Positions 1 through 9,375 of a stretch of DNA of 64,000 bases are shown here, in pieces. This stretch comes from Geodermatophilus saharensis (GTDB lineage Bacteria > Actinomycetota > Actinomycetes > Mycobacteriales > Geodermatophilaceae), in contig NZ_FZOH01000005.1 of assembly GCF_900188205.1 (NCBI RefSeq), positions 1 through 64,000 on the forward strand, read 5' to 3'. The first letter of the stretch is position 1. Each line of letters begins with the position of its first letter. The notes below the pieces were generated by a model. The model searched no databases. It was not told the origin of the DNA and was given only the letters and a program-made list of their open reading frames with translations. The position numbers and the translations under genes are program-made.

Positions 1-340
1 CTGGTTCGCCGGGCATGGGGTCACCATCGAGCGGGTGCTCACCGACAACGCCATGAGCTACCGCCGCGGCAACGCCTGGATCACCGCCTGCACCGAGCTG
101 GGCATCGTTCGGCGGTTCATCCAGCCCGGCCGCCCGTGGACCAACGGCAAGGCCGAACGGTTCAACCGCACCCTGCGCACCGAGTGGGCCTACGCCACCG
201 GCTGGACCAGCAACGACCAGCGCACCACCGCCCTGGACGCCTGGCTGAGGCACTACAACACTGCCCGCAGCCACTCCGCCCTCGGAGGCCACCCACCGAT
301 CAGCCGACTGGCCGCGTGAACAACCTGTCCGGTCACGACA
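1..340 (+). mobile_element. Right end of an IS481-type insertion sequence (left part outside window)
   Basis: The window opens inside a transposase frame. The element appears to end at the outer TGT of a terminal repeat, read inward on the minus strand as TGTCGTGACCGGACAGGTTG (321-340). The next six bases, CCTAGC (341-346), match the NCTAGN target that IS481 of Bordetella is known to prefer and duplicate. The left end is not in the window, so the terminal repeat pair and the target duplication cannot be confirmed. Family assignment rests on the integrase-core C-terminus and this end structure. Confidence 0.72.
2..319 (+). CDS. IS481-type transposase, C-terminal part (5' truncated by window)
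   Basis: The frame is open from base 2 and ends in TGA at 317-319. The residues form the second half of a DDE integrase core: LTDNAMSYR carries the second catalytic Asp, and GKAERFNRTLRTEW carries the catalytic Glu. It ends with the usual HYNTARSHSALGGHPP tail of IS481/IS3-like transposases. The enzyme would cut and join the element ends during transposition. The N-terminal helix-turn-helix and first catalytic Asp lie before the window. Nothing in the visible part is broken, so the copy may be active. Family is clear; IS481 rather than another IS3-like group is inferred from the tail and element end. Confidence 0.85.
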   Translation, partial: WFAGHGVTIERVLTDNAMSYRRGNAWITACTELGIVRRFIQPGRPWTNGKAERFNRTLRTEWAYATGWTSNDQRTTALDAWLRHYNTARSHSALGGHPPISRLAA

Positions 341-341
341 C

Positions 342-1016
342 CTAGCCGACCAGCAGGCGCTCGGCCGGCGCCGTGGTGACCCGGGGCGCGGTGAGCACCG
401 CCTTCATCGCGCCGAGCACGCCGAGACCGGCGACCGCGGCGGCGCACCAGACACCCCACCCGGGCGAGCGCGGGTCCCAGCCGGCGTCCGCCAGCCGGGC
501 CACGACCGCGGCGGCCACGGCCAGCGCGACCCCCAGCGCCAGCACCCCGGACACCCGGTGGCCGCGCGCGGGACGGAACACCAGGAGCCCGAGGACGACG
601 AGCACCGCGCCACCGACCGCCACGGTGGCCGGCTGCCACAGGCCGGTGCGCCCGAGCTCGGCGGCGCCCTCCCGGGCCGCGCCGACGGCACGCGCCACCA
701 GGTCCAGGCCGGTGGTCTCCCCGCCCCGGTCCCACGGCAGCCAGACGCTCGCCCCGTCGGCGACGCCGGCGAGCAGCAGGAGCACCCCGGCGACGACGTC
801 GGGGCGCCGCACGTAGACCAGCCGCCCGGGGCCGACCGCCACCCCGGCCACGGCCGTGCCCTCCGGGGCCGGCTCCACGTCCTCGACGTCGCCGTCCTCG
901 GCCGGGTCCGGCGGGAACCCGAGGATGGTCGGACCCGTCCCGTCGTCCACGCGGGGTGGCGGAGGCGCGGCTCCGGCGCCGTCCCCGGGGGGTCGCTGCT
1001 GGTGGCGCTCGGTCAT
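342..1016 (-). CDS. Small multi-pass membrane protein of unknown function
   Basis: This encodes 224 residues from ATG at 1014-1016, with GGAGGA a few bases upstream; a longer in-frame start near 1097 lacks such a site. The first about 65 residues are polar and rich in Pro, Asp and Glu. Three or four hydrophobic segments follow (VVAGVLLLLAGVADGA, ATVAVGGAVLVVLGLLVF, VLALGVALAVAAAVVA, AAAVAGLGVLGA), so it is probably an inner-membrane protein. I recognise no family. The TAG stop (342-344) lies in the CTAG sequence beside the insertion element, so the coding region ends exactly at the insertion point and seems intact. It is transcribed divergently from the cupin gene. Confidence 0.7.
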   Translation of the reverse strand: MTERHQQRPPGDGAGAAPPPPRVDDGTGPTILGFPPDPAEDGDVEDVEPAPEGTAVAGVAVGPGRLVYVRRPDVVAGVLLLLAGVADGASVWLPWDRGGETTGLDLVARAVGAAREGAAELGRTGLWQPATVAVGGAVLVVLGLLVFRPARGHRVSGVLALGVALAVAAAVVARLADAGWDPRSPGWGVWCAAAVAGLGVLGAMKAVLTAPRVTTAPAERLLVG

Positions 1017-1206
1017 CGGGTCCTCCGACGGCGCAGACGTCGGGGAGACGCCCGCCACGGGGAGGTTATCGCCGGATCGGTTCCGCCGAGGCCGCACCGT
1101 GACCGCTCCGTTACAGGCGCTCCGCGACCGTGCGCGGCGGGGCAGCGGCCCGCGCTCCGGAGGAGCCGGGGGAGCGGCTGCCCGCCGTCGCGCGCGGGAC
1201 CGGGCC

Positions 1207-1236
1207 CCTGGCGCTCCCGTCCCGGGGAGCGCCAGG
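1207..1236. promoter_or_regulatory. Hairpin in the divergent intergenic region before the cupin gene
   Basis: Arms CCTGGCGCTCCC (1207-1218) and its complement GGGAGCGCCAGG (1225-1236) are perfectly paired around a short loop, 35 bases before the cupin start. The gap 1017-1270 should hold promoters for both flanking genes, but I see no clear -10/-35 pair. The hairpin could be an operator or a structured leader. A terminator is less likely because no gene on the plus strand ends here apart from the distant insertion element. Confidence 0.45.
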
Positions 1237-1270
1237 ATGACCGGAGCGCCGACGGCAGGACGGTGAGCCG

Positions 1271-1975
1271 ATGGACCCCCAGCCCGTGCACTCCCCCCGC
1301 CGGGGCGAGGTCTTCACCAACCCCCGCACCGGGGAGCGCGCGGTGCTGCTCACCGACCCGGAGGGCCACCCCGACCGGACACTGGTCGCCCACCTGTTCG
1401 TCCGGCCCGGCGGCCGGGTCGCCGCCGCGCACGTTCACCCGGGGTCCTCCGAGCGGTTCTCCGTGCTGGCCGGCCGGGTCGCCTTCCTCGTGGGCGAGGA
1501 GGAGAGCGTCCTGGGTCCGGGGGAGTCGGCCGCGGTCCCGCCGGGCACCGTCCACGACTGGTGGCAGGTCGGCGACGAGGAGGCGCAGGTCCTGGTGGAG
1601 GTCGCCCCCGGCGACCGCTTCGTCCGGGTGGTGGCCACGACGTTCGGCCTGGCGCGCGACGGCCTCGTCGACGCCCGGGGGCTGCCCCGCCTGCTGCAGG
1701 CGGCGGTGACGCTGCGCGCCTACCGCGACACGATCGTGTTCACCACGCCGCCGCCGCGGGTGCAGCGCGTCCTGTTCGGCGCGCTCGCCCCGGTCGGGCG
1801 GCTGCTCGGCCGGCAGCCGGTCGACCCCGGGTACCTGTTCAGCAGGGAGCTCGCCGACCTCGACCCCGCGGCCCTCGCCCTGCTCGACGAGCGGGGCCGG
1901 CTGCGGCGGGAGCCCGGGGACGCACCGGGCGCCGCCACCGCACGGCGGACGGACGACCGCGCCGGGGCTGGCTAG
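1271..1975 (+). CDS. Cupin-domain protein
   Basis: This encodes 234 residues. A single small cupin barrel occupies roughly residues 35-120. The first metal-binding cupin motif reads AAHVHPGSSERFSVLAGR, with two His and one Glu, and the second region contains PPGTVHDWW with another His, so a bound metal ion is likely. Residues 120-190 form a helical extension that begins with FVRVVATTFGLARDG and is common in uncharacterised actinobacterial cupins. The substrate cannot be inferred. It ends 9 bases before the enolase start; whether they share a transcript is unclear because the cupin is not part of the conserved enolase cluster. Confidence 0.8.
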   Translation: MDPQPVHSPRRGEVFTNPRTGERAVLLTDPEGHPDRTLVAHLFVRPGGRVAAAHVHPGSSERFSVLAGRVAFLVGEEESVLGPGESAAVPPGTVHDWWQVGDEEAQVLVEVAPGDRFVRVVATTFGLARDGLVDARGLPRLLQAAVTLRAYRDTIVFTTPPPRVQRVLFGALAPVGRLLGRQPVDPGYLFSRELADLDPAALALLDERGRLRREPGDAPGAATARRTDDRAGAG

Positions 1976-3265
<1,290 letters not shown>

Positions 3266-3270
3266 CGCAG

Positions 3271-3816
3271 GTGAGCGCGGGCACCGGCCGGCGGCGTTCC
3301 ACCGGCCGGCCGCTGTCGAACGCCGCGTCCCGGCCGATCCCGGCCGGGGCGCGCTCGGGCGCCGGGAGCCGGCCCGACGCCCGCCGCCCGGGCCGGCGCA
3401 CGCCCCGGCAGGCGTCGCGTCCCGCGGCCGCCCGCCGCCCGCTGGTCACCGGCCGCGGCGTGCTGCTCGTCGGGCTGCTGCTGCTCCTGGCGCTCACCCT
3501 GGCCGGGCCGGTGCGGCAGTGGCTCGAGGGCCGCGCGGAGCTCGCCAGGCTGGCGGCGGAGAGCACCGCCCACGACGAGCGCATCGCCGACCTCCAGGCG
3601 CAGCTGGCGCGCCAGTCCGACCCCGACTGGGCCGCCCGCGAGGCCCGTGAGCGGCTGGCCTACGTGCTGCCCGGCGACCGGCTCGTCGTCGTGGTCGACG
3701 GCGAGGCCGCCGAGGGCGACGCCGGCACGCTCCCCGACGCCCCCGACACCACCGCGCGGCCCTGGTACGAGGAGCTGCTCGGCTCGGTCGCCGAGGCCGA
3801 CCAGGCGGGCCGGTGA
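3271..3816 (+). CDS. FtsB/DivIC-type septum formation initiator
   Basis: This encodes 181 residues from GTG at 3271. A basic, Pro/Arg-rich cytoplasmic N-terminus of about 60 residues is followed by one membrane segment (GVLLVGLLLLLALTLAGPV) and a coiled coil (ELARLAAESTAHDERIADLQ and onward). The short motif DPDWAAREARERLAYVLPGD is characteristic of FtsB/DivIC (septum initiator) proteins. Family members bridge FtsQ/DivIB and FtsL and activate septal peptidoglycan synthesis. The long basic N-terminus is normal in actinobacteria. It overlaps the next gene by 4 bases (GTGA). Confidence 0.9.
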   Translation: MSAGTGRRRSTGRPLSNAASRPIPAGARSGAGSRPDARRPGRRTPRQASRPAAARRPLVTGRGVLLVGLLLLLALTLAGPVRQWLEGRAELARLAAESTAHDERIADLQAQLARQSDPDWAAREARERLAYVLPGDRLVVVVDGEAAEGDAGTLPDAPDTTARPWYEELLGSVAEADQAGR

Positions 3817-4337
3817 CCGCGCCGGGGGAGCGGGTGCGGGAGCCGATCACGCCCGAGGAGCGCGAGGTCGTCGGCCGCCAGCTCGGCCGGCCGCCGCGCG
3901 CGGTGCGGGCGGTGGCTCACCGCTGCCCGTGCGGCCAGCCCGACGTCGTGCAGACCTCGCCGCGGCTGGAGGACGGCACCCCCTTCCCGACGCTGTACTA
4001 CCTGACCTGCCCCCGCGCCTCCGCGGCGGCCAGCCGGCTGGAGTCGGCCGGCCGGATGCGGGAGTGGCAGGCCGACCTCGGCACCGACCCCGGCCTGGCC
4101 GCGGCCTACCGCGCCGCGCACGAGGCCTACCTCGCCGAGCGGGACGCCCTCGGCGAGCTGCCCACCCGCAACACCGCCGGCGGCATGCCCGACCGCGTCA
4201 AGTGCCTGCACGCGCTGGCCGCGCACGCGCTGGCGGCGGGTCCGGGCGTCAACCCGGTCGGCGACCGCGCGGTGGCCGAGATGGGGGAGTGGTGGGCGCA
4301 GGGCCCCTGCGCGCTCCCCGGGGAGGAGCGCCCGTGA
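3813..4337 (+). CDS. DUF501-family protein
   Basis: This encodes 174 residues and starts at GTG inside the stop of the preceding gene. It has the family features: an N-terminal VVGRQLGRPPRAVRAVAHRC segment, a CPCG motif, then TPFPTLYYLTCPR and a helical tail containing GGMPDRVKCLHALAAHALA. The conserved Cys and His residues could bind a metal, but the function is unknown. It is almost always found between an FtsB/DivIC gene and ppx in actinobacteria, as here, suggesting a linked role in envelope or phosphate metabolism. The stop overlaps the ppx start by 4 bases. Confidence 0.9.
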   Translation: MTAPGERVREPITPEEREVVGRQLGRPPRAVRAVAHRCPCGQPDVVQTSPRLEDGTPFPTLYYLTCPRASAAASRLESAGRMREWQADLGTDPGLAAAYRAAHEAYLAERDALGELPTRNTAGGMPDRVKCLHALAAHALAAGPGVNPVGDRAVAEMGEWWAQGPCALPGEERP

Positions 4338-5284
4338 CGCGTGTCGCCGCCGTCGACTGCGGCACCAACTCCATCCGCCTGCTGGTCGCCGACGTGCCGC
4401 CCGAGGGCCCGCACACCGACCTGCTGCGGCGCATGGAGGTGGTCCGGCTCGGCCAGGGCGTCGACGCCACCGGCCGGCTCGCCCCCGAGGCGATCGAGCG
4501 CACCCGCCTCGTGCTCGCCGAGTACACCGCCCAGGCCCGCGACCTCGGCGCGACCTCCGTGCGGATGGTGGCCACCAGCGCCACCCGCGACGCGGCCAAC
4601 CGCGCCGACTTCGAGGCGATGGTCCTGGCCACCCTCGGCCGGCTCCCCGACGTCGTCCCCGGCGACGAGGAGGCCCGGCTGTCCTTCCTCGGCGCCACCG
4701 CCTCGCTCGACGCCGCCGCGGCCGCGCACGGCGACCCGCCGCCGCGCCCGCCCTACCTGGTGGTCGACATCGGCGGGGGCTCGACGGAGTTCGTGCTCGG
4801 CGACGCCGGGGGGGTGCGCGCCGCGCGCTCGGTCGACGTCGGCTGCGTGCGGCTCACCGAGCGGCACCTGCACGGCGACCCGCCCACCGCCGACGAGATC
4901 GGCCGCAGCGAGGCCGACATCCGCGCCGCGCTGGCCGAGGTGGCCGCCGCGGTGCCGGTGGAGCAGACGGCGACGCTGGTGGGCGTGGCGGGGTCGGTGA
5001 CCACCGTGGCCGCGCTCGCGCTGGGACTCCCGGCCTACGACGCCGCGGCCATCCACGGCTCGCGGATCCCGGTGTCGGCGGTCCGCTCGGTCACCGCCGG
5101 CCTGCTCACCGCCACCCGGGAGCGCCGCGCCGCCGAGGCGGTCATGCACCCGGGGCGGGTCGACGTCATCGGCGCCGGCGCGCTGGTGCTGCGGGTGGTG
5201 ATGGACGCGTTCGCCCTCGACGAGGTCGTCGTCAGCGAGCACGACATCCTCGACGGCATCGCGCTCGGGCTGGCGCGCGGCTGA
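4334..5284 (+). CDS. ppx: Ppx/GppA-family exopolyphosphatase or ppGpp phosphohydrolase
   Basis: This encodes 316 residues from GTG at 4334. It has the ASKHA-fold phosphate loops: VDCGTNSIRLLVAD near residue 7, VATSATRDAANRADF, and YLVVDIGGGSTEFVLGD near residue 140. Only the short two-domain form is present, as in Mycobacterium Ppx1/Ppx2; the C-terminal HD-like domain of E. coli Ppx is absent. Family members release phosphate from short-chain polyphosphate or from guanosine pentaphosphate and so influence the stringent response. Which substrate is used cannot be read from sequence. It is the last gene of the eno cluster. Confidence 0.93.
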   Translation: MTRVAAVDCGTNSIRLLVADVPPEGPHTDLLRRMEVVRLGQGVDATGRLAPEAIERTRLVLAEYTAQARDLGATSVRMVATSATRDAANRADFEAMVLATLGRLPDVVPGDEEARLSFLGATASLDAAAAAHGDPPPRPPYLVVDIGGGSTEFVLGDAGGVRAARSVDVGCVRLTERHLHGDPPTADEIGRSEADIRAALAEVAAAVPVEQTATLVGVAGSVTTVAALALGLPAYDAAAIHGSRIPVSAVRSVTAGLLTATRERRAAEAVMHPGRVDVIGAGALVLRVVMDAFALDEVVVSEHDILDGIALGLARG

Positions 5285-5290
5285 CCCCGG

Positions 5291-5584
5291 TCAGCCGGCC
5301 TCGTTGACGCCGGGCGGGAGCTTGCCGGTCAGCGACTGGTAGGCCGCGGCGGCGCCCCGGGCGGCCAGCAGCCGGCCGGCGGCGACCGCGAGGCCGGAGA
5401 ACGCGGCCCACGCCAGCGCGTCGGGCCAGGAGACGCCGGGCGCGGCGGGGTTCTTCGGCGGTGTCGTGCCGCGCGCCGCGTACCAGGCCGCGTCGGTGAG
5501 CTTGCGGACGGCGATGCCGGACAGCGTGGCGGCACCGGTCCCGAGCAGCTTCCAGGTCAGCGGCGGCTTGGTCTTCCTGGCCAT
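5291..5584 (-). CDS. DUF4235-family membrane protein
   Basis: This encodes 97 residues from ATG at 5582-5584; an in-frame GTG at 5605 would add seven residues. The start KTKPPLTWKLLGTGAATLSG and the two hydrophobic segments around residues 10-27 and 55-78 fit DUF4235, a small actinobacterial membrane protein of unknown function. Residues TDAAWYAARGTTPPKNP between the segments match the usual family spacing. It converges on ppx with only 6 bases between stop codons, too little for a separate terminator. Confidence 0.82.
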   Translation of the reverse strand: MARKTKPPLTWKLLGTGAATLSGIAVRKLTDAAWYAARGTTPPKNPAAPGVSWPDALAWAAFSGLAVAAGRLLAARGAAAAYQSLTGKLPPGVNEAG

Positions 5585-5632
5585 GCGGTGATCATGCCCT
5601 GCCACCCCGGCGGCCGCCCGCCACCGGCGCGG

Positions 5633-6850
5633 TCAGTCGCCCGCGCGGACCTGGCGGACGCGGTGCATGGCGCTGCGGGCCAGCTCCCGCGCGCGGCCGG
5701 TCAGCACCCGCCGGGCGAGGGTGAGGACGGCGGAGGCGGCGGCGGTCGCCAGGAAGTAGCCGCCCGACCCGAGCAGCCCCGGCCGGGCGAGCAGGACGCG
5801 CTCGGCGGTCACCGGGTCCGGGCGCCAGCGCAGCTTGTAGTCCTCGTCGCCCCGCAGGAAGGAGTACTCCGCCAGCCCCAGCCGGCCGGCCAGCTCCAGG
5901 GCGCCGCTGACGAGCAGCACCGAGGTGTCGGCGTGCTGCCGCAGCTCCGGGTCGATCCCGGCCAGGTAGTAGGCCAGCTGCCGGTGCCCGACGAGGTCGA
6001 CCTCGGCAGCCACCAGCCGGCCGTCGAGCCGGTACTCCACCAGCACGGCCTGGCCGCGCCCGACCATCGGCCCGAGGGCCTCGGTGAGGAAGGTGGCGAA
6101 CCGCTCGGTGAGGTGCTCGGGGTTCCCCCGCCGGCCGGCCCACTGGGCCTCGTGCAGCCGGATGAGCTCCGGGACGGCGCCGGGGACGGCGTCGGGGGTG
6201 AGCTCGGTGCGCTCGACGCCGAGCTTGTCGATCTTGCGCAGCTTGCGGCGCAGCGTCCCCGCCGTCCGGGTGGGGATCCGCGCGAGGACCCCGGCCGGGG
6301 GCAGGACGGGCAGCTGCAGGTTCAGCGACGACGGCGCGCGGCGGACCGGGCCGGGCCAGTGCCGGGCCCACTCCCGGGCGGCGGAGCCGGGCAGGACCTC
6401 GGGCAGGTCCACGACGCGCCAGCCGGGGACCCGCAGCAGCGCGCCGGCCAGCCGGGCCCCGGCGTCGGGCACCTGCGGGTCGACCAGGACGTCGGTGGCG
6501 TCGCTCAGCGGGCCACCCAGGGGCGCGAGGGCCGCGACGGGGCCGCGGCGCACCCGGTGCAGCGGAGCGGCGGCGACGAGCGTGTCGCCGTCCCACACCG
6601 TGACGACGGCGAGCCGCCCGTCGCGCACGTAGCCGCGGGCCCAGGCGCTCACCCACGCGTGGCTCTGGAAGGCGGTCGCGGCCGGGGTCCGGCGCCACAG
6701 GTCGTCCCAGGCCGCGGCCAGGGCGTCGAGCTCCCGCTGCCGGGTGGCGACCTCCGTGCGCGGCCGGCCCGGGGAGGGCGGCACCGGCGACGGCTGCGGC
6801 CCGACCGCGGGGCCCGGATCGATCCGGCGTGCACCCGCCGCTGTACTCAC
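5633..6850 (-). CDS. GNAT-family acyltransferase (BioF2/CelD-like)
   Basis: This encodes 405 residues from GTG at 6848-6850, with GAGAGG about 10 bases upstream. It has the fold of 'GNAT family, cellulose biosynthesis CelD-like' proteins. The N-terminal half contains DDLWRRTPAATAFQSHAWVS. The C-terminal half has the acyl-CoA-binding acetyltransferase core (RLVAAEVDLVGHRQLAYYLA, then LGLAEYSFLRGDEDYKLRW). The YSFLRGDEDYKLRW segment is strongly conserved in the family. Related proteins modify cell-surface polysaccharides or amino sugars, but no substrate can be named. The gene stands alone, divergent from the glycosylase gene across 135 bases. Confidence 0.85.
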   Translation of the reverse strand: MSTAAGARRIDPGPAVGPQPSPVPPSPGRPRTEVATRQRELDALAAAWDDLWRRTPAATAFQSHAWVSAWARGYVRDGRLAVVTVWDGDTLVAAAPLHRVRRGPVAALAPLGGPLSDATDVLVDPQVPDAGARLAGALLRVPGWRVVDLPEVLPGSAAREWARHWPGPVRRAPSSLNLQLPVLPPAGVLARIPTRTAGTLRRKLRKIDKLGVERTELTPDAVPGAVPELIRLHEAQWAGRRGNPEHLTERFATFLTEALGPMVGRGQAVLVEYRLDGRLVAAEVDLVGHRQLAYYLAGIDPELRQHADTSVLLVSGALELAGRLGLAEYSFLRGDEDYKLRWRPDPVTAERVLLARPGLLGSGGYFLATAAASAVLTLARRVLTGRARELARSAMHRVRQVRAGD

Positions 6851-6985
6851 CCGTCGACACCTCTCGTCCGCCCCGCGCCTCCCGCCGTCCGGCCGGGTCG
6901 CTGACCGGTCCGAGCCTAGGGACGGCGACCGCCGCCGCCGACCCCAGAAAGGGGGAGATCGGCCGCTGGGTGGTCCACTGGGGCA

Positions 6986-7783
6986 ATGGCCGTCGACGCC
7001 CAGGGGTTCCCCGTCACCCGCACCCCGGCCGGCGTCGTGCGCTCCGCCCGGGCGTCCCGGGACCTCGCCGTCCTCGACGCGCGCATCTCGGGCTGCCGCG
7101 CCTGCCCCCGGCTGGTGGCCTGGCGCGAGGAGGTCGCCCGGGTCAAGCGGGCCTCCTTCCGCGACGAGGACTACTGGGGCCGCCCGGTGCCCGGCCTGGG
7201 CCCGGCCGACGCGCGGATCGCCGTCGTCGGGCTCGCGCCGGCCGCGCACGGGGGCAACCGCACCGGCCGGGTCTTCACCGGCGACCGCAGCGGCGACTGG
7301 ATCTTCGCCGCGCTGTGGCGGGCGGGGCTGGCCAACCAGCCGACGTCGACCCACGTCGGTGACGGCCTGGCGGTCACCGGCGTCCGCATCGCCGCCGCCG
7401 TCCGCTGCGCCCCGCCGGACAACGCGCCCACGCCCGCCGAGCGCGACACCTGCTCACCGTGGCTGGCCCGCGAGCTCGCCCTGCTGCCGCGGCTGCGGGT
7501 CGCCGTCGTCCTCGGCGGCTTCGGCTGGACGGCGCTGTGGCCGGTGCTGGCCGCGGCCGGGTACGCGCTGCCCCGGCCGCGCCCGGCGTTCGCCCACGGT
7601 GCCGAGGTGACCGTCTCCGGGCCGCGGGGCGAGCTCACCGTGCTCGGCTGCTACCACGTCAGCCAGCAGAACACCTTCACCGGGCGGCTCACCGAGCCGA
7701 TGCTCGACGCGGTGCTCGCCCGCGCCACCGAGCTCGCCGGCAGCGGCGTCGAACGGGGGGAGGACGGGTCCGTCCGCCCCTAG
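6986..7783 (+). CDS. Family-5 uracil-DNA glycosylase (UdgB type)
   Basis: This encodes 265 residues. The N-terminal [16 protein letters not shown] gives two of the Cys ligands of a 4Fe-4S cluster. The active-site loop [19 protein letters not shown] near residue 81 is diagnostic of family-5 enzymes, which lack the catalytic Asp/Asn of classical Ung. The DNA-binding loop [16 protein letters not shown] lies near residue 220. Other cluster Cys candidates are RCAPPDN and RDTCSPW. The enzyme excises uracil and other deaminated or oxidised bases from DNA, a sensible function in a GC-rich genome prone to cytosine deamination. Confidence 0.93.
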   Translation: MAVDAQGFPVTRTPAGVVRSARASRDLAVLDARISGCRACPRLVAWREEVARVKRASFRDEDYWGRPVPGLGPADARIAVVGLAPAAHGGNRTGRVFTGDRSGDWIFAALWRAGLANQPTSTHVGDGLAVTGVRIAAAVRCAPPDNAPTPAERDTCSPWLARELALLPRLRVAVVLGGFGWTALWPVLAAAGYALPRPRPAFAHGAEVTVSGPRGELTVLGCYHVSQQNTFTGRLTEPMLDAVLARATELAGSGVERGEDGSVRP

Positions 7784-7792
7784 GCTGGGCGC

Positions 7793-9178
7793 ATGGCGTC
7801 TCGCCCGGGTAGCGCGTCCCGTCCGGTGGTCCTCGTCGTGGGAGGCGGCTACGTCGGCCTCTACACGGCCCTGCGGCTGCAGAGGCGGCTGTCGCGGGGC
7901 GAGGCGGAGGTCGTCGTCGTCGACCCCCAGCCGCACATGACCTACCAGCCGTTCCTGCCCGAGGCGGCGGCCGGCTCGGTGGAGCCGCGGCACGTGGTGG
8001 TCCCGCTGCGGCGCACGCTGCCGCGCTGCCGGGTGGTCACCGGCGCGGTGGTGTGGCTCTCGCACGCCCAGCGACGGGCCCGCATCGCGCCCGCCGAGGG
8101 CGCCCCCTACGAGATCTCCTACGACGTCCTCGTCATGGCCGCGGGGTCGGTGGCCCGCACCCTGCCCATCCCGGGGCTGGCCGAGCACGGCATCGGGTTC
8201 AAGACCGTCGGCGAGGCCATCTTCCTGCGCAACCACGTGCTGGCCCGGCTCGACGCGGCCGCCTCGACCGACGACCCCGCCGTCCGCACCCGCGCGCTGA
8301 CCTTCACCTTCGTCGGCGGGGGCTACGCCGGCATCGAGGCCTTCGCCGAGCTCGAGGACATGGCTCGCTACGCCGTCGTCCACTACTACCCGCGGCTCTC
8401 GCCGGGCGACATGCGCTGGGTGCTGGTCGAGGCCACCGGCCGGATCCTGCCCGAGGTCGACCTGGACATGGCGGCCTGGACGGTCCGGCAGCTCACCGCG
8501 CGCGGCATGGACGTGCGCCTGAACACCCGGCTGGAGGAGGTGTCCGACGACGGCGTGGTCCGGCTCAGCGACGGCGATTCCTTCCCCAGCGACACGCTGG
8601 TCTGGACCGCCGGCACCAAGCCCAACCCGGTGCTGGCGCAGACCGACCTGCCCCTCGACCAGCGGGGCCGGGTGCGCTGCGAGCCCACGCTGCAGGTCAG
8701 CGGTCTCGACGGCGCCTGGGCCGCCGGGGACCTCGCCGCCGTCCCGGACCTGACCAAGGACGAGCCGGGCGCCACCACCGCGCCCAACGCCCAGCACGCC
8801 GTCCGGCAGGCCAAGCGGCTGGCCGACAACATCGTGGCGGTGCTGCGCGGCGGGCGGCCGCGACCCTACCGGCACGCCTACGCCGGGTCGGTGGCCAGCC
8901 TGGGCCTGTACAAGGGCGTGGCCCAGGTGTACGGCGTCAAGCTCCGGGGCTGGCCGGCCTGGTTCATGCACCGCACCTACCACGTCAGCCGGGTGCCCAC
9001 GTTCAACCGCAAGGCGCGGGTGGTCGCCGACTGGACCATGGCCTCGGTGTTCCGCCGCGAGGTCATCGCGCTCGGCCAGCTGCAGGACCCGCGCCGGGAG
9101 TTCGTCACCGCGGCGGGTCTGGGCGGCGCCGGGCACCTGCCCGCTCCCTCCGCCGGCGACCGCGCGCAGGCCGGCTGA
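7793..9178 (+). CDS. NAD(P)/FAD-dependent oxidoreductase, type II NADH dehydrogenase-like
   Basis: This encodes 461 residues. An N-terminal FAD-binding Rossmann fold has VLVVGGGYVGLYTALRL near residue 10, and a second dinucleotide fold reads FTFVGGGYAGIEAFAEL near residue 170. The segments TPEVDLD-like LPEVDLDMAAW, VWTAGTKPNP and GAWAAGDLAAVPD are typical of NDH-2 enzymes. The C-terminus PWLMH-like WPAWFMHRTYHVSRVPTFNRKA resembles the membrane-associating tail of that family. NDH-2 passes electrons from NADH to menaquinone without pumping protons. A role as electron donor to another quinone is not excluded. It lies 9 bases after the glycosylase gene. Confidence 0.88.
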   Translation: MASRPGSASRPVVLVVGGGYVGLYTALRLQRRLSRGEAEVVVVDPQPHMTYQPFLPEAAAGSVEPRHVVVPLRRTLPRCRVVTGAVVWLSHAQRRARIAPAEGAPYEISYDVLVMAAGSVARTLPIPGLAEHGIGFKTVGEAIFLRNHVLARLDAAASTDDPAVRTRALTFTFVGGGYAGIEAFAELEDMARYAVVHYYPRLSPGDMRWVLVEATGRILPEVDLDMAAWTVRQLTARGMDVRLNTRLEEVSDDGVVRLSDGDSFPSDTLVWTAGTKPNPVLAQTDLPLDQRGRVRCEPTLQVSGLDGAWAAGDLAAVPDLTKDEPGATTAPNAQHAVRQAKRLADNIVAVLRGGRPRPYRHAYAGSVASLGLYKGVAQVYGVKLRGWPAWFMHRTYHVSRVPTFNRKARVVADWTMASVFRREVIALGQLQDPRREFVTAAGLGGAGHLPAPSAGDRAQAG

Positions 9179-9206
9179 CTCCCTCGCGGGCCGGCGGCCC
9201 GCTCCC

Positions 9207-9280
9207 GCCCCCGTGGCCCAATCGGCAGAGGCAGGCCCCTTAAAAGGGTCGCAGTGTGGGTTCGAGTCCCACCGGGGGCA
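9207..9280 (+). tRNA. tRNA gene with UAA anticodon and short variable loop
   Basis: The cloverleaf is clear. The acceptor stem GCCCCCG (9207-9213) pairs perfectly with CGGGGGC (9273-9279), followed by discriminator A; CCA is not encoded. The T arm GTGGG-TTCGAGT-CCCAC spans 9256-9272. The anticodon stem GGCCC/GGGTC has one G-T pair, and the loop CTTAAAA has anticodon TAA at 9241-9243. The D arm has a three-pair stem GCC/GGC and a loop AATCGGCAGA like leucine tRNAs. The variable region is only GCAGT, five bases. Leucine tRNAs normally carry a long variable arm, so the shape is class I although the anticodon reads UUA. Amino-acid identity is therefore uncertain. Confidence 0.85.
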
Positions 9281-9375
9281 CCCCGCGACGCACGATCGAC
9301 GGTCCATTACACGACGGACCGAAGAAAAGACAGGTCTTGACGCGCGCGGTGACCCATTTGACAGGGTGACCCCTC

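Noticed and set aside
9207-9280. Reading the tRNA as lysine (CUU) because of the CTTAA sequence in the loop
   Set aside because: Placing CTT in the anticodon would break the five-pair anticodon stem and lose U33; the TAA reading gives a correct stem and loop.
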